Of a stretch of DNA of 39,313 bases, positions 15,035 to 23,231 are shown piece by piece. The DNA comes from Kutzneria sp. 744 (lineage in GTDB: Bacteria > Actinomycetota > Actinomycetes > Mycobacteriales > Pseudonocardiaceae). The notes under the pieces were generated by a model. It saw only the letters and a list, made by a program, of their open reading frames with translations. It was not told the DNA's origin and did not search any database. A program made the position numbers and the translations under genes. The DNA lies in assembly GCF_000568255.1 (NCBI RefSeq), contig NZ_KK037166.1:120282-159594 (forward strand). Reading direction: 5' to 3'. Positions within the stretch are counted from its first letter, which is position 1; each line of letters starts with the position of its first letter.

Positions 15035-16122
15035 TCGCCGGCCAGCACGTTGTCGATCGACCACATCATCGAGCGGTCGCCGCCCCAGCACCGCGCGAGC
15101 CGGTCGCGGTGGCCGGCCAGCGCGGTGGCGTAGTCCAGGCCACCGCCGGCCAGGAGCGTCGCGGCGTCGAGCAGTTCCGGCAGGTCCGCCCGGATCCGGG
15201 CGGCCGACATGCTCGGCGTGCGCGGGCCCTCGTCCTCGACGGGCTCCGGTTCCGGGTTGACCATGGTGTAGCAGGGGAAACGGGAGCGATCAGGCAGGAC
15301 GGAGTAGAACGGCACGCCGTCGTTGAAGTAGAACTCGGGCCAGCGGTTGCCCGACAGGCACAGCCACGGGGTGCCGGTGGCCAGCGCGGCCATGCCGAAC
15401 CCGGTGTGCGGCGACAGGAAGACCTTCGACGCGCCGACCAGGCACAGCTGGTCCCGCAGCGGCAGGTCCAGCGCCAGCCGCGCGCCGGGCACGGCCGCCG
15501 CCAGCCGCTCGTACTCGTCACGGCTGTACGTCGTGCTCGTGCGGCCGTCCTTGGCCAGCTTGCCCAGCAGCCGGAACTCCGTGCCCGGCAGGCGTTCCGC
15601 CAACGCGGACAGGATCAGCTCCCAGGACGCGACCGTCGGGTACATGTGGCGGTCGGCGCTGCCACCGAGCAGGACCGTGAACCCGGTGCGTTCGGACCGC
15701 GGGAGGTCCAGGCGCAGGGGCTGCCTCGGTTCATACGAGGGCGCCTTGTTGAAGCCCGCGAAGCCTTTGGCGCCGGGGAAGTAGGCGTCCGCCTGGTCGT
15801 AGTAGGCCGCCAGGCCGGGGAAGAAGTCCCGCTGCGCGGGCTGCGCCGACCGGGCGTCGGCGACCACGTGGTCCCAGTCCTTGCCGATCTCGGCCAGCTG
15901 GGCGCGGGCGTCGGTGGCGGGGTCGAAGAGATCCAGGTCGATGGTGTGGACCTCGTCGATGAAGGGGCACCAGGTGGCCAGCTCGGCCGGGGTGTTCGCG
16001 TTGAGGACCACGCCGATGCGGCGGGACGGGTCGGCGGCGTGGTAGCCGAGCGCGTAGTGCAGGGCCTCGATGGCGTGGCCGACCTGAGGCGCGTAGACGA
16101 AGTTGACCAGAACCGAGTCCAT
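15031..16122 (-). CDS. GT-B/heptosyltransferase-like (GT9-like) protein
   Basis: A 363-residue protein starting at ATG 16122 (MDSVLVNFVYAPQVGHAIEA). The C-terminal half resembles the nucleotide-sugar-binding half of GT9/GT-B proteins: FTVLLGGSADRHMYPTVASW, then LVGASKVFLSPHTGFGMAA and TGTPWLCLSGN, the usual lost-privilege/market-place arrangement seen in heptosyltransferases. No TM segments. Acceptor and donor unknown; a non-catalytic relative cannot be excluded. Convergent with the mIHF gene, sharing CTAG; no terminator lies between them. Confidence 0.65.
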   Translation of the reverse strand: MDSVLVNFVYAPQVGHAIEALHYALGYHAADPSRRIGVVLNANTPAELATWCPFIDEVHTIDLDLFDPATDARAQLAEIGKDWDHVVADARSAQPAQRDFFPGLAAYYDQADAYFPGAKGFAGFNKAPSYEPRQPLRLDLPRSERTGFTVLLGGSADRHMYPTVASWELILSALAERLPGTEFRLLGKLAKDGRTSTTYSRDEYERLAAAVPGARLALDLPLRDQLCLVGASKVFLSPHTGFGMAALATGTPWLCLSGNRWPEFYFNDGVPFYSVLPDRSRFPCYTMVNPEPEPVEDEGPRTPSMSAARIRADLPELLDAATLLAGGGLDYATALAGHRDRLARCWGGDRSMMWSIDNVLAGD

Positions 16123-16162
16123 GCCGCCGATTCTGTCGGGGCCGTCGACCGAATTAGCGCGG

Positions 16163-16786
16163 TCAGCCCTTGCGGGCGGCCAGGAACAGGTCAACCTCCG
16201 GCCCGGCCTCCATGTGGTTGGGCACGAACTCGGCCATGCGTTCCCGTACCACGTCCAGGCCGAGGTCGGTGAGGCGCTGGCGGAACACGTCCTGCGGGTA
16301 GCTGCTCACGCCGGAGGCGGTCTGGCCGAGGAACTCGACCTCGACGTTCTCGGCGTCGACCGGCACGGTGGCCATCAGGAACAGGCCGCCGGGCTTGAGC
16401 CAGCCGGCGAACTTGGCCAGGGCGGCGTCGATCTCGGCCCGGGTGAGCTGGAGCAGCGGGTAGAAGGCGACCACCGCGTCCCAGCTCTGCTCGGGCAGGA
16501 CGAGCGTGCGCAGGTCGGCGACCTCGAACCGGGCCGTCGGGACCTGCTCGCGGGCGATCTCGACCATGCGCGGCGACACGTCGTAGCCGGTGACCTCATG
16601 GCCGGCCACGGCCAGCAGCTCGGCGGCCGGCCGGCCGGTGCCGGAGCCGATGTCCAGCACCTTCGCCCCGGCCGGCAGCTCGTCGAGCAGCCAGGCCACT
16701 TCCTCCCGCTGGGCGGCGAAGTCGGCGAACGCGGTCTCGTAGTCCTTGCCGAGGCGGTCGAACAGTTCTGCTGCGGAGAGCCCCAT
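16163..16786 (-). CDS. Class I SAM-dependent methyltransferase
   Basis: A 207-residue Rossmann methyltransferase. Motif I is VLDIGSGTGRPAAELL, motif II VTGYDVSPRMVEIA, and post-II FEVADLR; WDAVVAFYPLLQL and LKPGGLFLM are motifs IV/V. Small-molecule substrate, not identifiable. It starts at ATG 16786, 4 bp after the stop of the monooxygenase-like gene, so the two form an operon read from the MarR-operator region. Confidence 0.9.
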   Translation of the reverse strand: MGLSAAELFDRLGKDYETAFADFAAQREEVAWLLDELPAGAKVLDIGSGTGRPAAELLAVAGHEVTGYDVSPRMVEIAREQVPTARFEVADLRTLVLPEQSWDAVVAFYPLLQLTRAEIDAALAKFAGWLKPGGLFLMATVPVDAENVEVEFLGQTASGVSSYPQDVFRQRLTDLGLDVVRERMAEFVPNHMEAGPEVDLFLAARKG

Positions 16787-16790
16787 GTGA

Positions 16791-17120
16791 TCACGCTAGC
16801 GGGTGCACGGACGCCACGACGTACAGATGCGGCTCGAAGGACTCGGCGAGTTCGGCGGCGGCCGCCATGTGGGGCTGGGCGGCGGGGTTGGCCAGCATGG
16901 CCTGCAACGCCTCGGCCGAGGCCCACTGGGCGTAGTTGACGACCCGGACGCCGTCGGTGCTGGCGTGGATGTTGGCGGAGACGAAGCCGGGCAGGTCGGC
17001 CATGACCTCCTCGGTGGCACTGGTCAGCAGTCCGACCAGGTCGGCCTGCCGTTCGGGACGCACGGTGAAGACGTTGATCAGGGTGACGACCGGCTGGGCG
17101 GGGTCGATGGTGGTGGCCAT
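16791..17120 (-). CDS. Antibiotic biosynthesis monooxygenase (ABM) domain protein
   Basis: A 109-residue dimeric ferredoxin-like (ABM/YgiN) protein with VVTLINVFTVRPERQADLV, GFVSANIHASTDGVRVVNYA and QWASAEALQAML. Such proteins are cofactor-less monooxygenases acting on quinols or polyphenols, or related heme- or quinone-handling proteins. ATG 17120 follows GGAGATC. First gene of a two-gene operon with the methyltransferase. An operator-like palindrome ends 17 bp upstream, indicating MarR control. Confidence 0.9.
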   Translation of the reverse strand: MATTIDPAQPVVTLINVFTVRPERQADLVGLLTSATEEVMADLPGFVSANIHASTDGVRVVNYAQWASAEALQAMLANPAAQPHMAAAAELAESFEPHLYVVASVHPLA

Positions 17121-17136
17121 GGCGGATCTCCTTTGA

Positions 17137-17152
17137 TGTCAGGCTCCTGACA
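17137..17152. promoter_or_regulatory. MarR operator 1 (16-bp palindrome)
   Basis: TGTCAGGCTCCTGACA has 7-bp arms (TGTCAGG/CCTGACA) around a central CT. It lies 17 bp upstream of the ABM start, within its likely promoter. It differs from operator 2 by one base; the two centres are 28 bp apart. Confidence 0.85.
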
Positions 17153-17164
17153 TCGGCCATTGTG

Positions 17165-17180
17165 TGTCAGGATCCTGACA
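17165..17180. promoter_or_regulatory. MarR operator 2 (perfect 16-bp palindrome overlapping marR start)
   Basis: TGTCAGGATCCTGACA is a perfect palindrome. Its last A is the A of the MarR ATG, so bound repressor would cover the start region. No Shine-Dalgarno is free upstream, so the marR mRNA may be leaderless (inference). Confidence 0.85.
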
Positions 17181-17620
17181 TGAGTCAAGCAGCCAACAGC
17201 GAGCTCCGCCCCGGCTACCTGGTCAAGCGCGTGCAGCAGCTGGTGCGCCACGCCGCCGACGCCGACCTACGCAACACCGGCCTGTCGGTTTCCCAGTACG
17301 CGGTGCTCAACGCCCTGGCCGAACACCCGGGCGCCTCGTCGGCCGAGCTGGCCCGGCAGTGCTTCGTCACGCGGCAGTCGCTCCAGGACGTGCTGTCCGG
17401 CCTGCGAGCCAACGGCCTGGTGGTGGTCGCGGAGAAGGCCGTCACCGGCCGGGCCCGGCCAGCCGGTCTGACCGACCTGGGCCGGCGGCGGCTGACGGAG
17501 GCCGAGCGCGTGATGACCGCGGTGGAGGAGCAGATGCTGACCGGGTTGAGCGCCGAGGACAGGAGCCGGCTGACAAACTTGCTGATCCGGTGCGCGGAGA
17601 ACCTGACCGACCTAAGTTGA
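17180..17620 (+). CDS. MarR-family transcriptional regulator
   Basis: A 146-residue winged-helix regulator. YAVLNALAEHPGASSAELAR, CFVTRQSLQDVLSGLRANGL and TDLGRRRLTEAERV are the MarR recognition helix, wing and dimerisation segments. ATG 17180 is preferred over an upstream GTG because of family alignment. It probably represses itself and the divergent ABM-methyltransferase operon through the two TGTCAGG-N2-CCTGACA palindromes and is released by a small, perhaps phenolic or quinone, ligand (inference). The acyl-CoA dehydrogenase-like gene follows after 4 bp. Confidence 0.93.
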   Translation: MSQAANSELRPGYLVKRVQQLVRHAADADLRNTGLSVSQYAVLNALAEHPGASSAELARQCFVTRQSLQDVLSGLRANGLVVVAEKAVTGRARPAGLTDLGRRRLTEAERVMTAVEEQMLTGLSAEDRSRLTNLLIRCAENLTDLS

Positions 17621-17624
17621 CGTC

Positions 17625-18629
17625 ATGACTGAGCTGGTCGGGCGGGCGCGGGTTGTGGCTGATGAGGTGCTGTTTCCGGCGGCGGCGGAGGTGGATCGGA
17701 CCGGCCGGGTGCCGGCAGGGCACTTCGAGCGGCTGGCGGCAGAGGGGTTCTACGGGATCTCGGTGGACGAGACGCTGGGGCTGCCGGAGGTGGTGGCGAT
17801 CCTGGAGGCGCTGGCGGGCGGGTGCCTGAGCACGATGTTCACCTGGCTCCAGCACCTGGGTCTGACCCGGGGGATCTACGCCTCGACGAACGAGGCACTG
17901 CGCGAGCGGTATCTGGAGGATCTGGCGGCGGGGCGGCTGCGCGGTGGGGTGTCGTACGCGGCGGTGATTCCGCCGAAGCCGAAGGTCACGGCCAGACGGG
18001 TGGACGGGGGCTACGTCTTCGACGGGGAGGCGCCGTTCGTGAGCGGGTGGGGACTGATCGACCTGCTCCAGGTGGCGGGGCGCGACGGGGACACGATCGT
18101 GAGCGGCGTGATCGACGCGGTGGCGGCGGAGGGACTGACGGCGGAGCCGCTGATGCTGGTGGCGGCGCAGGGCACGGCGACGGTGCACCTGGGGTTCAAG
18201 GGCTTTTTCGTGCCGGACGAGCGGATCTACTCGACGGTCTCGTACGACGAGTTCGTCGCCGGCAACGCCGCCTTCGCGTCACGGCTGAACGGCTGCGCCC
18301 CGCTGGGGGTGGCGGAGCGGGCGGCGCGGCTGATCGAGGAGGCCGGCCAGGGCGAGGTCGCGGACCGGCTGCGCAAGGAGATCGGCGACGCGCGGGACCG
18401 GCTGGACGGCGGCCTGATCGACCAGGAGTCGATGCCGGCGGCCCGAGTCGCGGCGGCGGAAGTGGCCTACCGGTCGGCCGGCGCGCTGGTGGCGGCGACC
18501 GGCAGCAGCGGGATCCTGGGCGGCAACCACGCCCAGCGGCTGGTCCGCGAGGCGACGTTCCTGCTGGTCGCGGGCGGTCGCCCGGAGATCAAGGCGGGTC
18601 TGCTCAGGACGTTCGGAAAAATCTCCTGA
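17625..18629 (+). CDS. Acyl-CoA dehydrogenase-like flavoprotein
   Basis: A 334-residue member of the acyl-CoA dehydrogenase superfamily. The N-terminal helical domain includes PEVVAILEALAGGCLSTMFT, the central beta domain GGYVFDGEAPFVSGWG, and the C-terminal bundle AYRSAGALVAATGSSGILGG. It is ~50 residues shorter than typical dehydrogenases, and I see no clear catalytic Glu. It may act as a flavin monooxygenase- or hydroxylase-like member. It follows marR by 4 bp, so both are one operon under the TGTCAGG operators. Confidence 0.85.
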   Translation: MTELVGRARVVADEVLFPAAAEVDRTGRVPAGHFERLAAEGFYGISVDETLGLPEVVAILEALAGGCLSTMFTWLQHLGLTRGIYASTNEALRERYLEDLAAGRLRGGVSYAAVIPPKPKVTARRVDGGYVFDGEAPFVSGWGLIDLLQVAGRDGDTIVSGVIDAVAAEGLTAEPLMLVAAQGTATVHLGFKGFFVPDERIYSTVSYDEFVAGNAAFASRLNGCAPLGVAERAARLIEEAGQGEVADRLRKEIGDARDRLDGGLIDQESMPAARVAAAEVAYRSAGALVAATGSSGILGGNHAQRLVREATFLLVAGGRPEIKAGLLRTFGKIS

Positions 18630-18716
18630 CAAAGTTCCGGCGGCCTGTCGATCCGGGGCAGGGCTCGTTCGACGCAGTGGTGAGAGCCCGACAAACCCTG
18701 TGAACGGAGCCCCGAG

Positions 18717-19163
18717 ATGACCGCGATCGCCACCACCGCCAGCACCTCCGCCACGACCGGGACCAAGGCCAAGACCCCGGTCGCCACGAAGATCGGCCGC
18801 GGCCTGAGCACGCTGGCCGTCGCGTTCCTGCTGTTCGACGCCACGATCCACCTGCTGGCGCCCGACTTCGTGGTGCAGGCCTTCGTGCAGTCCGGTTTCC
18901 CCGCCTACCAGGCGGTCGTCATCGGCGGCCTGGAGCTGGGCTGCCTGGTGCTGTACGTGATCCCGAAGACCGCGGTGCTGGGCGCGATCGTGCAGACCGC
19001 GTACCTGGGCGGCGCGGTGTGCACCAACCTGCGCATGGAGGCCCCGCTGTTGTCCACCATACTGTCCCCGGTCTACGTCGCGCTGTTCGTGTGGGCCGGC
19101 CTGTACCTGCGCAACGCCGCGCTGCGCTCGGCCCTCGGCGTCGACATCCTGAAGAAGCGCTAG
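18717..19163 (+). CDS. DoxX-family membrane protein
   Basis: A 148-residue protein with a Thr/Ala-rich N-tail (~25 residues) and four hydrophobic segments: LSTLAVAFLLFDATIHLL, AVVIGGLELGCLVLYVI, AVLGAIVQTAYLGGAVCTNL and ILSPVYVALFVWAGLYL. The ~120-residue core fits DoxX-like proteins, often linked to redox or thiol metabolism. ATG 18717 follows GGAGCCCCGAG. The 87 bp upstream contain a GGGCTC/GAGCCC inverted repeat. It is probably a separate transcript from the acyl-CoA dehydrogenase-like gene. Confidence 0.85.
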   Translation: MTAIATTASTSATTGTKAKTPVATKIGRGLSTLAVAFLLFDATIHLLAPDFVVQAFVQSGFPAYQAVVIGGLELGCLVLYVIPKTAVLGAIVQTAYLGGAVCTNLRMEAPLLSTILSPVYVALFVWAGLYLRNAALRSALGVDILKKR

Positions 19164-19178
19164 CCCGACCGGCCCTCA

Positions 19179-19200
19179 CGCCCTGACCACGGTCAGGGCG
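19179..19200. terminator. Bidirectional terminator hairpin
   Basis: Arms 19179-19188 and 19191-19200 pair over 10 bp (CGCCCTGACC/GGTCAGGGCG), followed by TTT on the plus side. It lies between convergent genes and overlaps the last codons of the minus-strand Trypco1 gene. Confidence 0.8.
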
Positions 19201-19516
19201 TTTCGGCGTTGTGCCACTTGAGTTTCACCTCGAAGTGACCCTGCAGCCCGGTCCGCGCGATGAAGGCGCCGGCCTGGGCGTCGAACCTGACGCCGAACTT
19301 GAGCTCCACCTCGTCGGGCCGGTGCGGCATCGCCAAGAACTGCGTGAGCGCGGTCGTGGCGGTGTCCCGCACGCGAGCCAGGCCCTGCTCCAACGTCTGG
19401 GTGGCGTCCTGGAACATGTCGGCGGCGCGGCCGACGCGGGCCAGCCCGGGCTGGGGCTCGACCTCGACGAGCACCTCTCCCCCGTCCTCCAGCGGAATCC
19501 GCATCAGCTCGGTCAT
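19193..19516 (-). CDS. Trypco1 (trypsin-co-occurring domain 1, CU044_2847 family) protein
   Basis: A 107-residue protein. It begins MTELMRIPLEDGGEVLVEVE, has a central helix (ATQTLEQGLARVRDTATTAL), and ends with a beta-rich part (VELKFGVRFDAQAGAFIA, then GHFEVKLKW). This is the CU044_2847/Trypco1 pattern, found near trypsin-like proteases in actinobacterial signalling or conflict operons. It is the last gene of the six-gene minus-strand operon; a trypsin-like protease is the first. It starts 12 bp after the substrate-binding protein stop, with GAGAGGGAGCGACC as ribosome-binding site. Presumed adaptor or substrate of the protease (inference). Confidence 0.85.
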   Translation of the reverse strand: MTELMRIPLEDGGEVLVEVEPQPGLARVGRAADMFQDATQTLEQGLARVRDTATTALTQFLAMPHRPDEVELKFGVRFDAQAGAFIARTGLQGHFEVKLKWHNAETP

Positions 19517-19528
19517 GGTCGCTCCCTC

Positions 19529-20761
19529 TCAGCCACACGGCGCGGACAGCCGGGCCTCGTCGGCCAGGCCGGTACGGACTTGGTCGAGGCCGGACAGGAT
19601 GTCGCCGAGCCGGCCGGGATCGCCGAGGAACTCCAGCACGGCACGGGAGAACGCGTCGGCCATCGCCGCCGGCATCACGTCCGAGGCGTCGAGGCACAGC
19701 CGTGGGGCCGAGGCCAGCACCGCCGCGATCCGGGGACTCACGGATCCTTTGTAGACGCTGGCCGCCAACACCTTCTGGTTGACCGAGAAGGCGCTGCTGT
19801 CCTGCCGCGCCGGCCACACCGCCTGCGCCTGGGCACCGGCCAGGTAGGTCATGAACTCGCGGGCCAGCGGGTTGTCGGTGAACAGCCCGGCCACGTTGAC
19901 CGACACCTCCCACGCGTCCGGCACGTGCCCGATGGCCGGGAACGGGAAGAAGTCGTAGTCCGCGCCCTTGGGGTACGAGCCGGTGGCGAAGGAACCCTGG
20001 TGCTCAAGGTGACAGCCGGGCGGGGTGGCGAACATCTGCTTGCCGGCGTCGCCGAAGTAGGTCAGCAGGGCGGCGGACCGCATCCCCGGTGTGCCCTGTG
20101 TCGCCAGCAGTTGGCCCCACGTCGTCCAGGCGGCCCGCACGGCGTCCGCCGTCCACGGCAGGGCGCCGTTGGCCCAGGCCTCGTACACGTCGGGGCCGGA
20201 CTGGTGCAGCAGGATGTCCTCGATCCAGTCGGTGCCGGGCCAGCCGGAGGTGGAGAACGCCTCCATGCCCAGGCACCAGGCCGGTTTCACCCTGACCGTG
20301 TAGTCGAGCAGCCCCGGCCAGCTCCTCGCCGAGGCGTCGGGCGGGTTCTTCTTGTTGAACCACACGATGCTCTTCAGGTCCGCCTTCACCGGCACCGCGT
20401 ACAGGTCCGGGGTGCCGAGCCGGAGCAGGGTCCGCCACTGCTGGCTGTACTCGGCGTCGGAGACGCCGGAGATCTTGTGCAGGCCGTCGGCGGTGTAGCG
20501 GGCCAGTTCGCCGGGACTGGACAGCACGGCCACGTCCGGTGGCTGTCCTTTTTGGACATCGGCCTGGAGCACCTGGTTCACCGCGGGCGTGCCGATGTAG
20601 TCGATGGTCACGTCGTGCTGGGCCTCGAAGCCGGCGAACATCGCGCGGAAGGACTGCTCCTCCGCGCCGCTCCACGGCCCGAGCACGGTGAGTTCGGTGC
20701 GGGCCGAGCAGCCGGTCACCAGACCGGCGACCAGCGCGATGGCCAGCAGGAGTCGCTTCAC
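19529..20761 (-). CDS. Extracellular substrate-binding lipoprotein (family 1 type), signalling operon
   Basis: A 410-residue precursor. GTG 20761 starts a lipoprotein signal ending at LVTGCSA (Cys ~18). The mature part is a periplasmic-binding fold: TELTVLGPWSGAEEQSFRAM, PPDVAVLSSPGELARY, VPVKADLKSIVWFNKKN and VNVAGLFTDNPLAREFMTYL. Carbohydrate-type (family 1) ligands are likely, but none is provable. No ABC permease or ATPase genes are nearby. It overlaps the four-TM membrane protein gene by GTGA, so it is more likely a ligand sensor for that protein, comparable to mycobacterial GlnH acting on GlnX and PknG (inference). Confidence 0.88.
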   Translation of the reverse strand: MKRLLLAIALVAGLVTGCSARTELTVLGPWSGAEEQSFRAMFAGFEAQHDVTIDYIGTPAVNQVLQADVQKGQPPDVAVLSSPGELARYTADGLHKISGVSDAEYSQQWRTLLRLGTPDLYAVPVKADLKSIVWFNKKNPPDASARSWPGLLDYTVRVKPAWCLGMEAFSTSGWPGTDWIEDILLHQSGPDVYEAWANGALPWTADAVRAAWTTWGQLLATQGTPGMRSAALLTYFGDAGKQMFATPPGCHLEHQGSFATGSYPKGADYDFFPFPAIGHVPDAWEVSVNVAGLFTDNPLAREFMTYLAGAQAQAVWPARQDSSAFSVNQKVLAASVYKGSVSPRIAAVLASAPRLCLDASDVMPAAMADAFSRAVLEFLGDPGRLGDILSGLDQVRTGLADEARLSAPCG

Positions 20762-21831
20762 GACCGGTACCTGTATTCGTCGATCCGGGGCTGTAGGCCG
20801 ACCAGTGCCAGCCCGGCGACACCCAGGGCCAGCACGGGGATCAGCACGAGCAGCCAGCTCAGGTCGGTGGCGTCGGCGAACCCGGCCGTGGCGTCGGCGG
20901 CGGTCGTGGTGGCCGCCGGGGTGGACTGGGGCGCGGCCGGTGCCGTGTCGGGAAGCGTTGCGCCGCAACCGGTCGGGCTGCAGGCTTGCCGGACGGCGAG
21001 GATCAGGCCGCGCTGGGCGGTGGTGGACACGGCATTGGCCCGCTGGTCGGTGTTGCTGACGTACGAGGTGAGGACGGCGTCGGCGGCATGGGCCCGGTCG
21101 GCCAGCACGAGCCCGCTGGCCGTGGCCCCGATGAGCAGGACCAGCAGCGCGGTCGCGCCGATCAGCCCGACGTTGAACCGCCGCCCGAACCTCCGCCACA
21201 GATACCGCTGCGTGTACACGAGCAGCAGCGACAACAGGATCGACGGCACCAGCCAGGCCAGCACGGTCCACCGGTTCAGCCAGCCGTCGGACAGCTGCTG
21301 GTCCAGCTCCTTGCGTTGCAGCGAAGCCAGGCCCTCCAGGTGCGCGAGGGTCTGCTGGCTGCCGTACAGGGACCGCGCCGCGTACCAGAGATCCGTCAGG
21401 TACAGATCCCGCGTCCCTTCACGGAAGTGCGTGTCCGCGGCACTCATCCAGCCGCTGTAGGTCGTGAGCAGGCCGGCGATCAGCTGGAGCTCGCCGCTGC
21501 CGGTGGAGCCGCCCGCGTTGTCTCCGGCCGCCCGGGCCAGATCCTGCTCGGCCACGGCCAGGTCGGTCGTGTACTCCTCACCGGCCCCGACGAGCGTGGC
21601 CCCGCCGTCCACGAAGCTGTTCACAGCCGCCAGGTGGGCCTGCATCAGCGCCGCCTTGGCCGAAGCGACGTCGAGCACGGCGGGCGCGGTCCGATCCCGC
21701 ACGGTCCCCAAAACCGACTGCGTGGCGGCGAACGACCACACCGACATGGCCAGCACCACCACGGTCAGCCCGAGCAGGCCGAGGCGTAACCGGAGCAGGT
21801 CGCGGCGGGTGGTGCTGACCTTCTCGGTCAT
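20758..21831 (-). CDS. Four-TM membrane sensor-like protein (GlnX-like)
   Basis: A 357-residue protein. TM1 is at ~17-36 (LGLLGLTVVVLAMSVWSFAA), followed by a ~150-residue extracytoplasmic helical domain resembling four-helix-bundle sensors. Further hydrophobic segments lie at WTVLAWLVPSILLSLLLVY, VGLIGATALLVLLIGATASG and, near the C-terminus, WLLVLIPVLALGVAGLALVG. An Ala/Thr/Pro-rich stretch precedes the last one. The layout and company (substrate-binding lipoprotein plus PknG-like kinase) match mycobacterial GlnX; primary similarity could not be tested. ATG 21831 overlaps the vWA stop (ATGA), and its own stop overlaps the lipoprotein GTG. Confidence 0.82.
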   Translation of the reverse strand: MTEKVSTTRRDLLRLRLGLLGLTVVVLAMSVWSFAATQSVLGTVRDRTAPAVLDVASAKAALMQAHLAAVNSFVDGGATLVGAGEEYTTDLAVAEQDLARAAGDNAGGSTGSGELQLIAGLLTTYSGWMSAADTHFREGTRDLYLTDLWYAARSLYGSQQTLAHLEGLASLQRKELDQQLSDGWLNRWTVLAWLVPSILLSLLLVYTQRYLWRRFGRRFNVGLIGATALLVLLIGATASGLVLADRAHAADAVLTSYVSNTDQRANAVSTTAQRGLILAVRQACSPTGCGATLPDTAPAAPQSTPAATTTAADATAGFADATDLSWLLVLIPVLALGVAGLALVGLQPRIDEYRYRS

Positions 21832-23231
21832 GGCGCGACCTCGAAGGTGTGGCCGCAGTTGACGCAGAACTTCGCCCTGTGCGGGGACAACTTGGGGCAG
21901 TTCGGGCAGGTCCGCGGCTGGCCGTCGGGCGCGGCGGTCGGCGTCACCGGGGCGTCCGAGGTGGTGTTGCTGGCCAGGCTCAGCACCGCGGAGAAGGCGT
22001 CGCGCGGCCGCATGTGCTCCTTGAGCGTGACCTCCCCGGTCTCCGGGTCGACGTCGATGAGGCGGCTCAGGCGGCGCAGGGTGTCCTCGTTGCCGAGCCG
22101 GGTCGCCAACCGGAACGCCTCGCCCCACTCGGCTGCGGCGCCGTCGCGGTCCTCCTCGCCGAACCGGATCCAGCCGGCGTTGAGCCGGTGACCCAGGTCG
22201 GCCTGCACGGTGTGGCGCAGCACGGTCTCGTCGACGCGGGTGGCCAGCCGCTCGTCGTCGGTGACGTAGCCCAGGATCGGGACGGGCAGCGGCACGGTGA
22301 CCGAGTCGTCCGGCGGGACCAGCTCCACCCGCCCCAGCTGGAGATCCTCGTACCAGGGCCGGCCGTTCATGTCCACGGCGAGCGACAGGTGGTACTCCCG
22401 GGCCTCCTCGCCCCACGCGCCGGTCGACAGCTCGACCACGCCGCGTTTGACGGCCACGATCCGGTCGGTCAGGTCGATCTCGGCCGGAAACTCCTGCCTG
22501 AGCACCTCGACCCGGGAGAAAGTCGGCGTCACGATCCGCAGCCGCATGTCCGGCACGGCCTTGTCGGTCGCCGTGCGGATGAGCCGGCGGAACTCCGTGG
22601 GCAGGTCGTGATCGTCCAGCACGGCGTCGGCCGTGCCACGCAGCACCGCGGCGATGCGGCGCAACTCGTCGGGCTCCCAGTCGTCGCCGATTCCCCTGGC
22701 GTCGCAGGTGAATCGGCCCTCGCAGCTGTCCAGCACCTCGTGCAGGGTCTCGGCCGGCTCGCTCTCGTTTCGACCGTCGGTGAGCAGCAGCGCGTGCCGC
22801 ACGGCGTCGGGACGCTGGTCGAGCAGGTCGCGGGCCAGCGTGAGCCAGGTGCTCATCGCGGTGGCGCCCATGGCGAACATGTGCGCGGCGGCGGCCTTGG
22901 CCCGCCGCCGGTTCTGGTCGTCGGCCGGCACGAGGCGAGGCGTGTCGGGGAACCGCACGGTGGCCTTGCCGGTGCCCTCCACCAGCGCGAACCAGGTGCC
23001 GTCGGGTAGCGCGTCGATCGCCGCCGCGGCTGCCTTGCGGGCGTTGACCATCCTGGTCGGCGGCTCGTCCATGGAGCTGGAGCAGTCCACCACCAGCACC
23101 TCGGCCGTCGGTCGCGTGACCGCCTTCTCCAGCGCGGCGGCCCGGACCGTGAGGGCCACGGGCATTCGGGTGTCCGAAGTGGACAGATATCGGCTCTGGT
23201 TGAGCTCAAGGGAGAATTCGCTCACCGTCAC
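21828..23231 (-). CDS. vWA-domain protein with C-terminal zinc ribbon
   Basis: A 467-residue cytosolic protein. A vWA domain with an intact MIDAS follows a short N-terminal strand: DCSSS from D49, a Thr in GATAMSTWL, and Asp in LLLTDGRNE. The middle is beta-rich (~200-350), followed by a helical segment similar to vWA proteins of Ter/MoxR-like systems. The C-terminus is a zinc ribbon (CPNC...CVNC). It starts at GTG 23231 inside the kinase stop; GTG 23225 is possible. Likely a metal-dependent interaction module, and a plausible phospho-target or scaffold for the neighbouring kinase (inference). Confidence 0.9.
   Translation of the reverse strand: MTVSEFSLELNQSRYLSTSDTRMPVALTVRAAALEKAVTRPTAEVLVVDCSSSMDEPPTRMVNARKAAAAAIDALPDGTWFALVEGTGKATVRFPDTPRLVPADDQNRRRAKAAAAHMFAMGATAMSTWLTLARDLLDQRPDAVRHALLLTDGRNESEPAETLHEVLDSCEGRFTCDARGIGDDWEPDELRRIAAVLRGTADAVLDDHDLPTEFRRLIRTATDKAVPDMRLRIVTPTFSRVEVLRQEFPAEIDLTDRIVAVKRGVVELSTGAWGEEAREYHLSLAVDMNGRPWYEDLQLGRVELVPPDDSVTVPLPVPILGYVTDDERLATRVDETVLRHTVQADLGHRLNAGWIRFGEEDRDGAAAEWGEAFRLATRLGNEDTLRRLSRLIDVDPETGEVTLKEHMRPRDAFSAVLSLASNTTSDAPVTPTAAPDGQPRTCPNCPKLSPHRAKFCVNCGHTFEVAP

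Noticed and set aside
19529-20761. Ordinary sugar ABC transporter
   Set aside because: No permease or ATPase gene in the window; the gene is embedded by overlaps in a kinase/protease operon instead.
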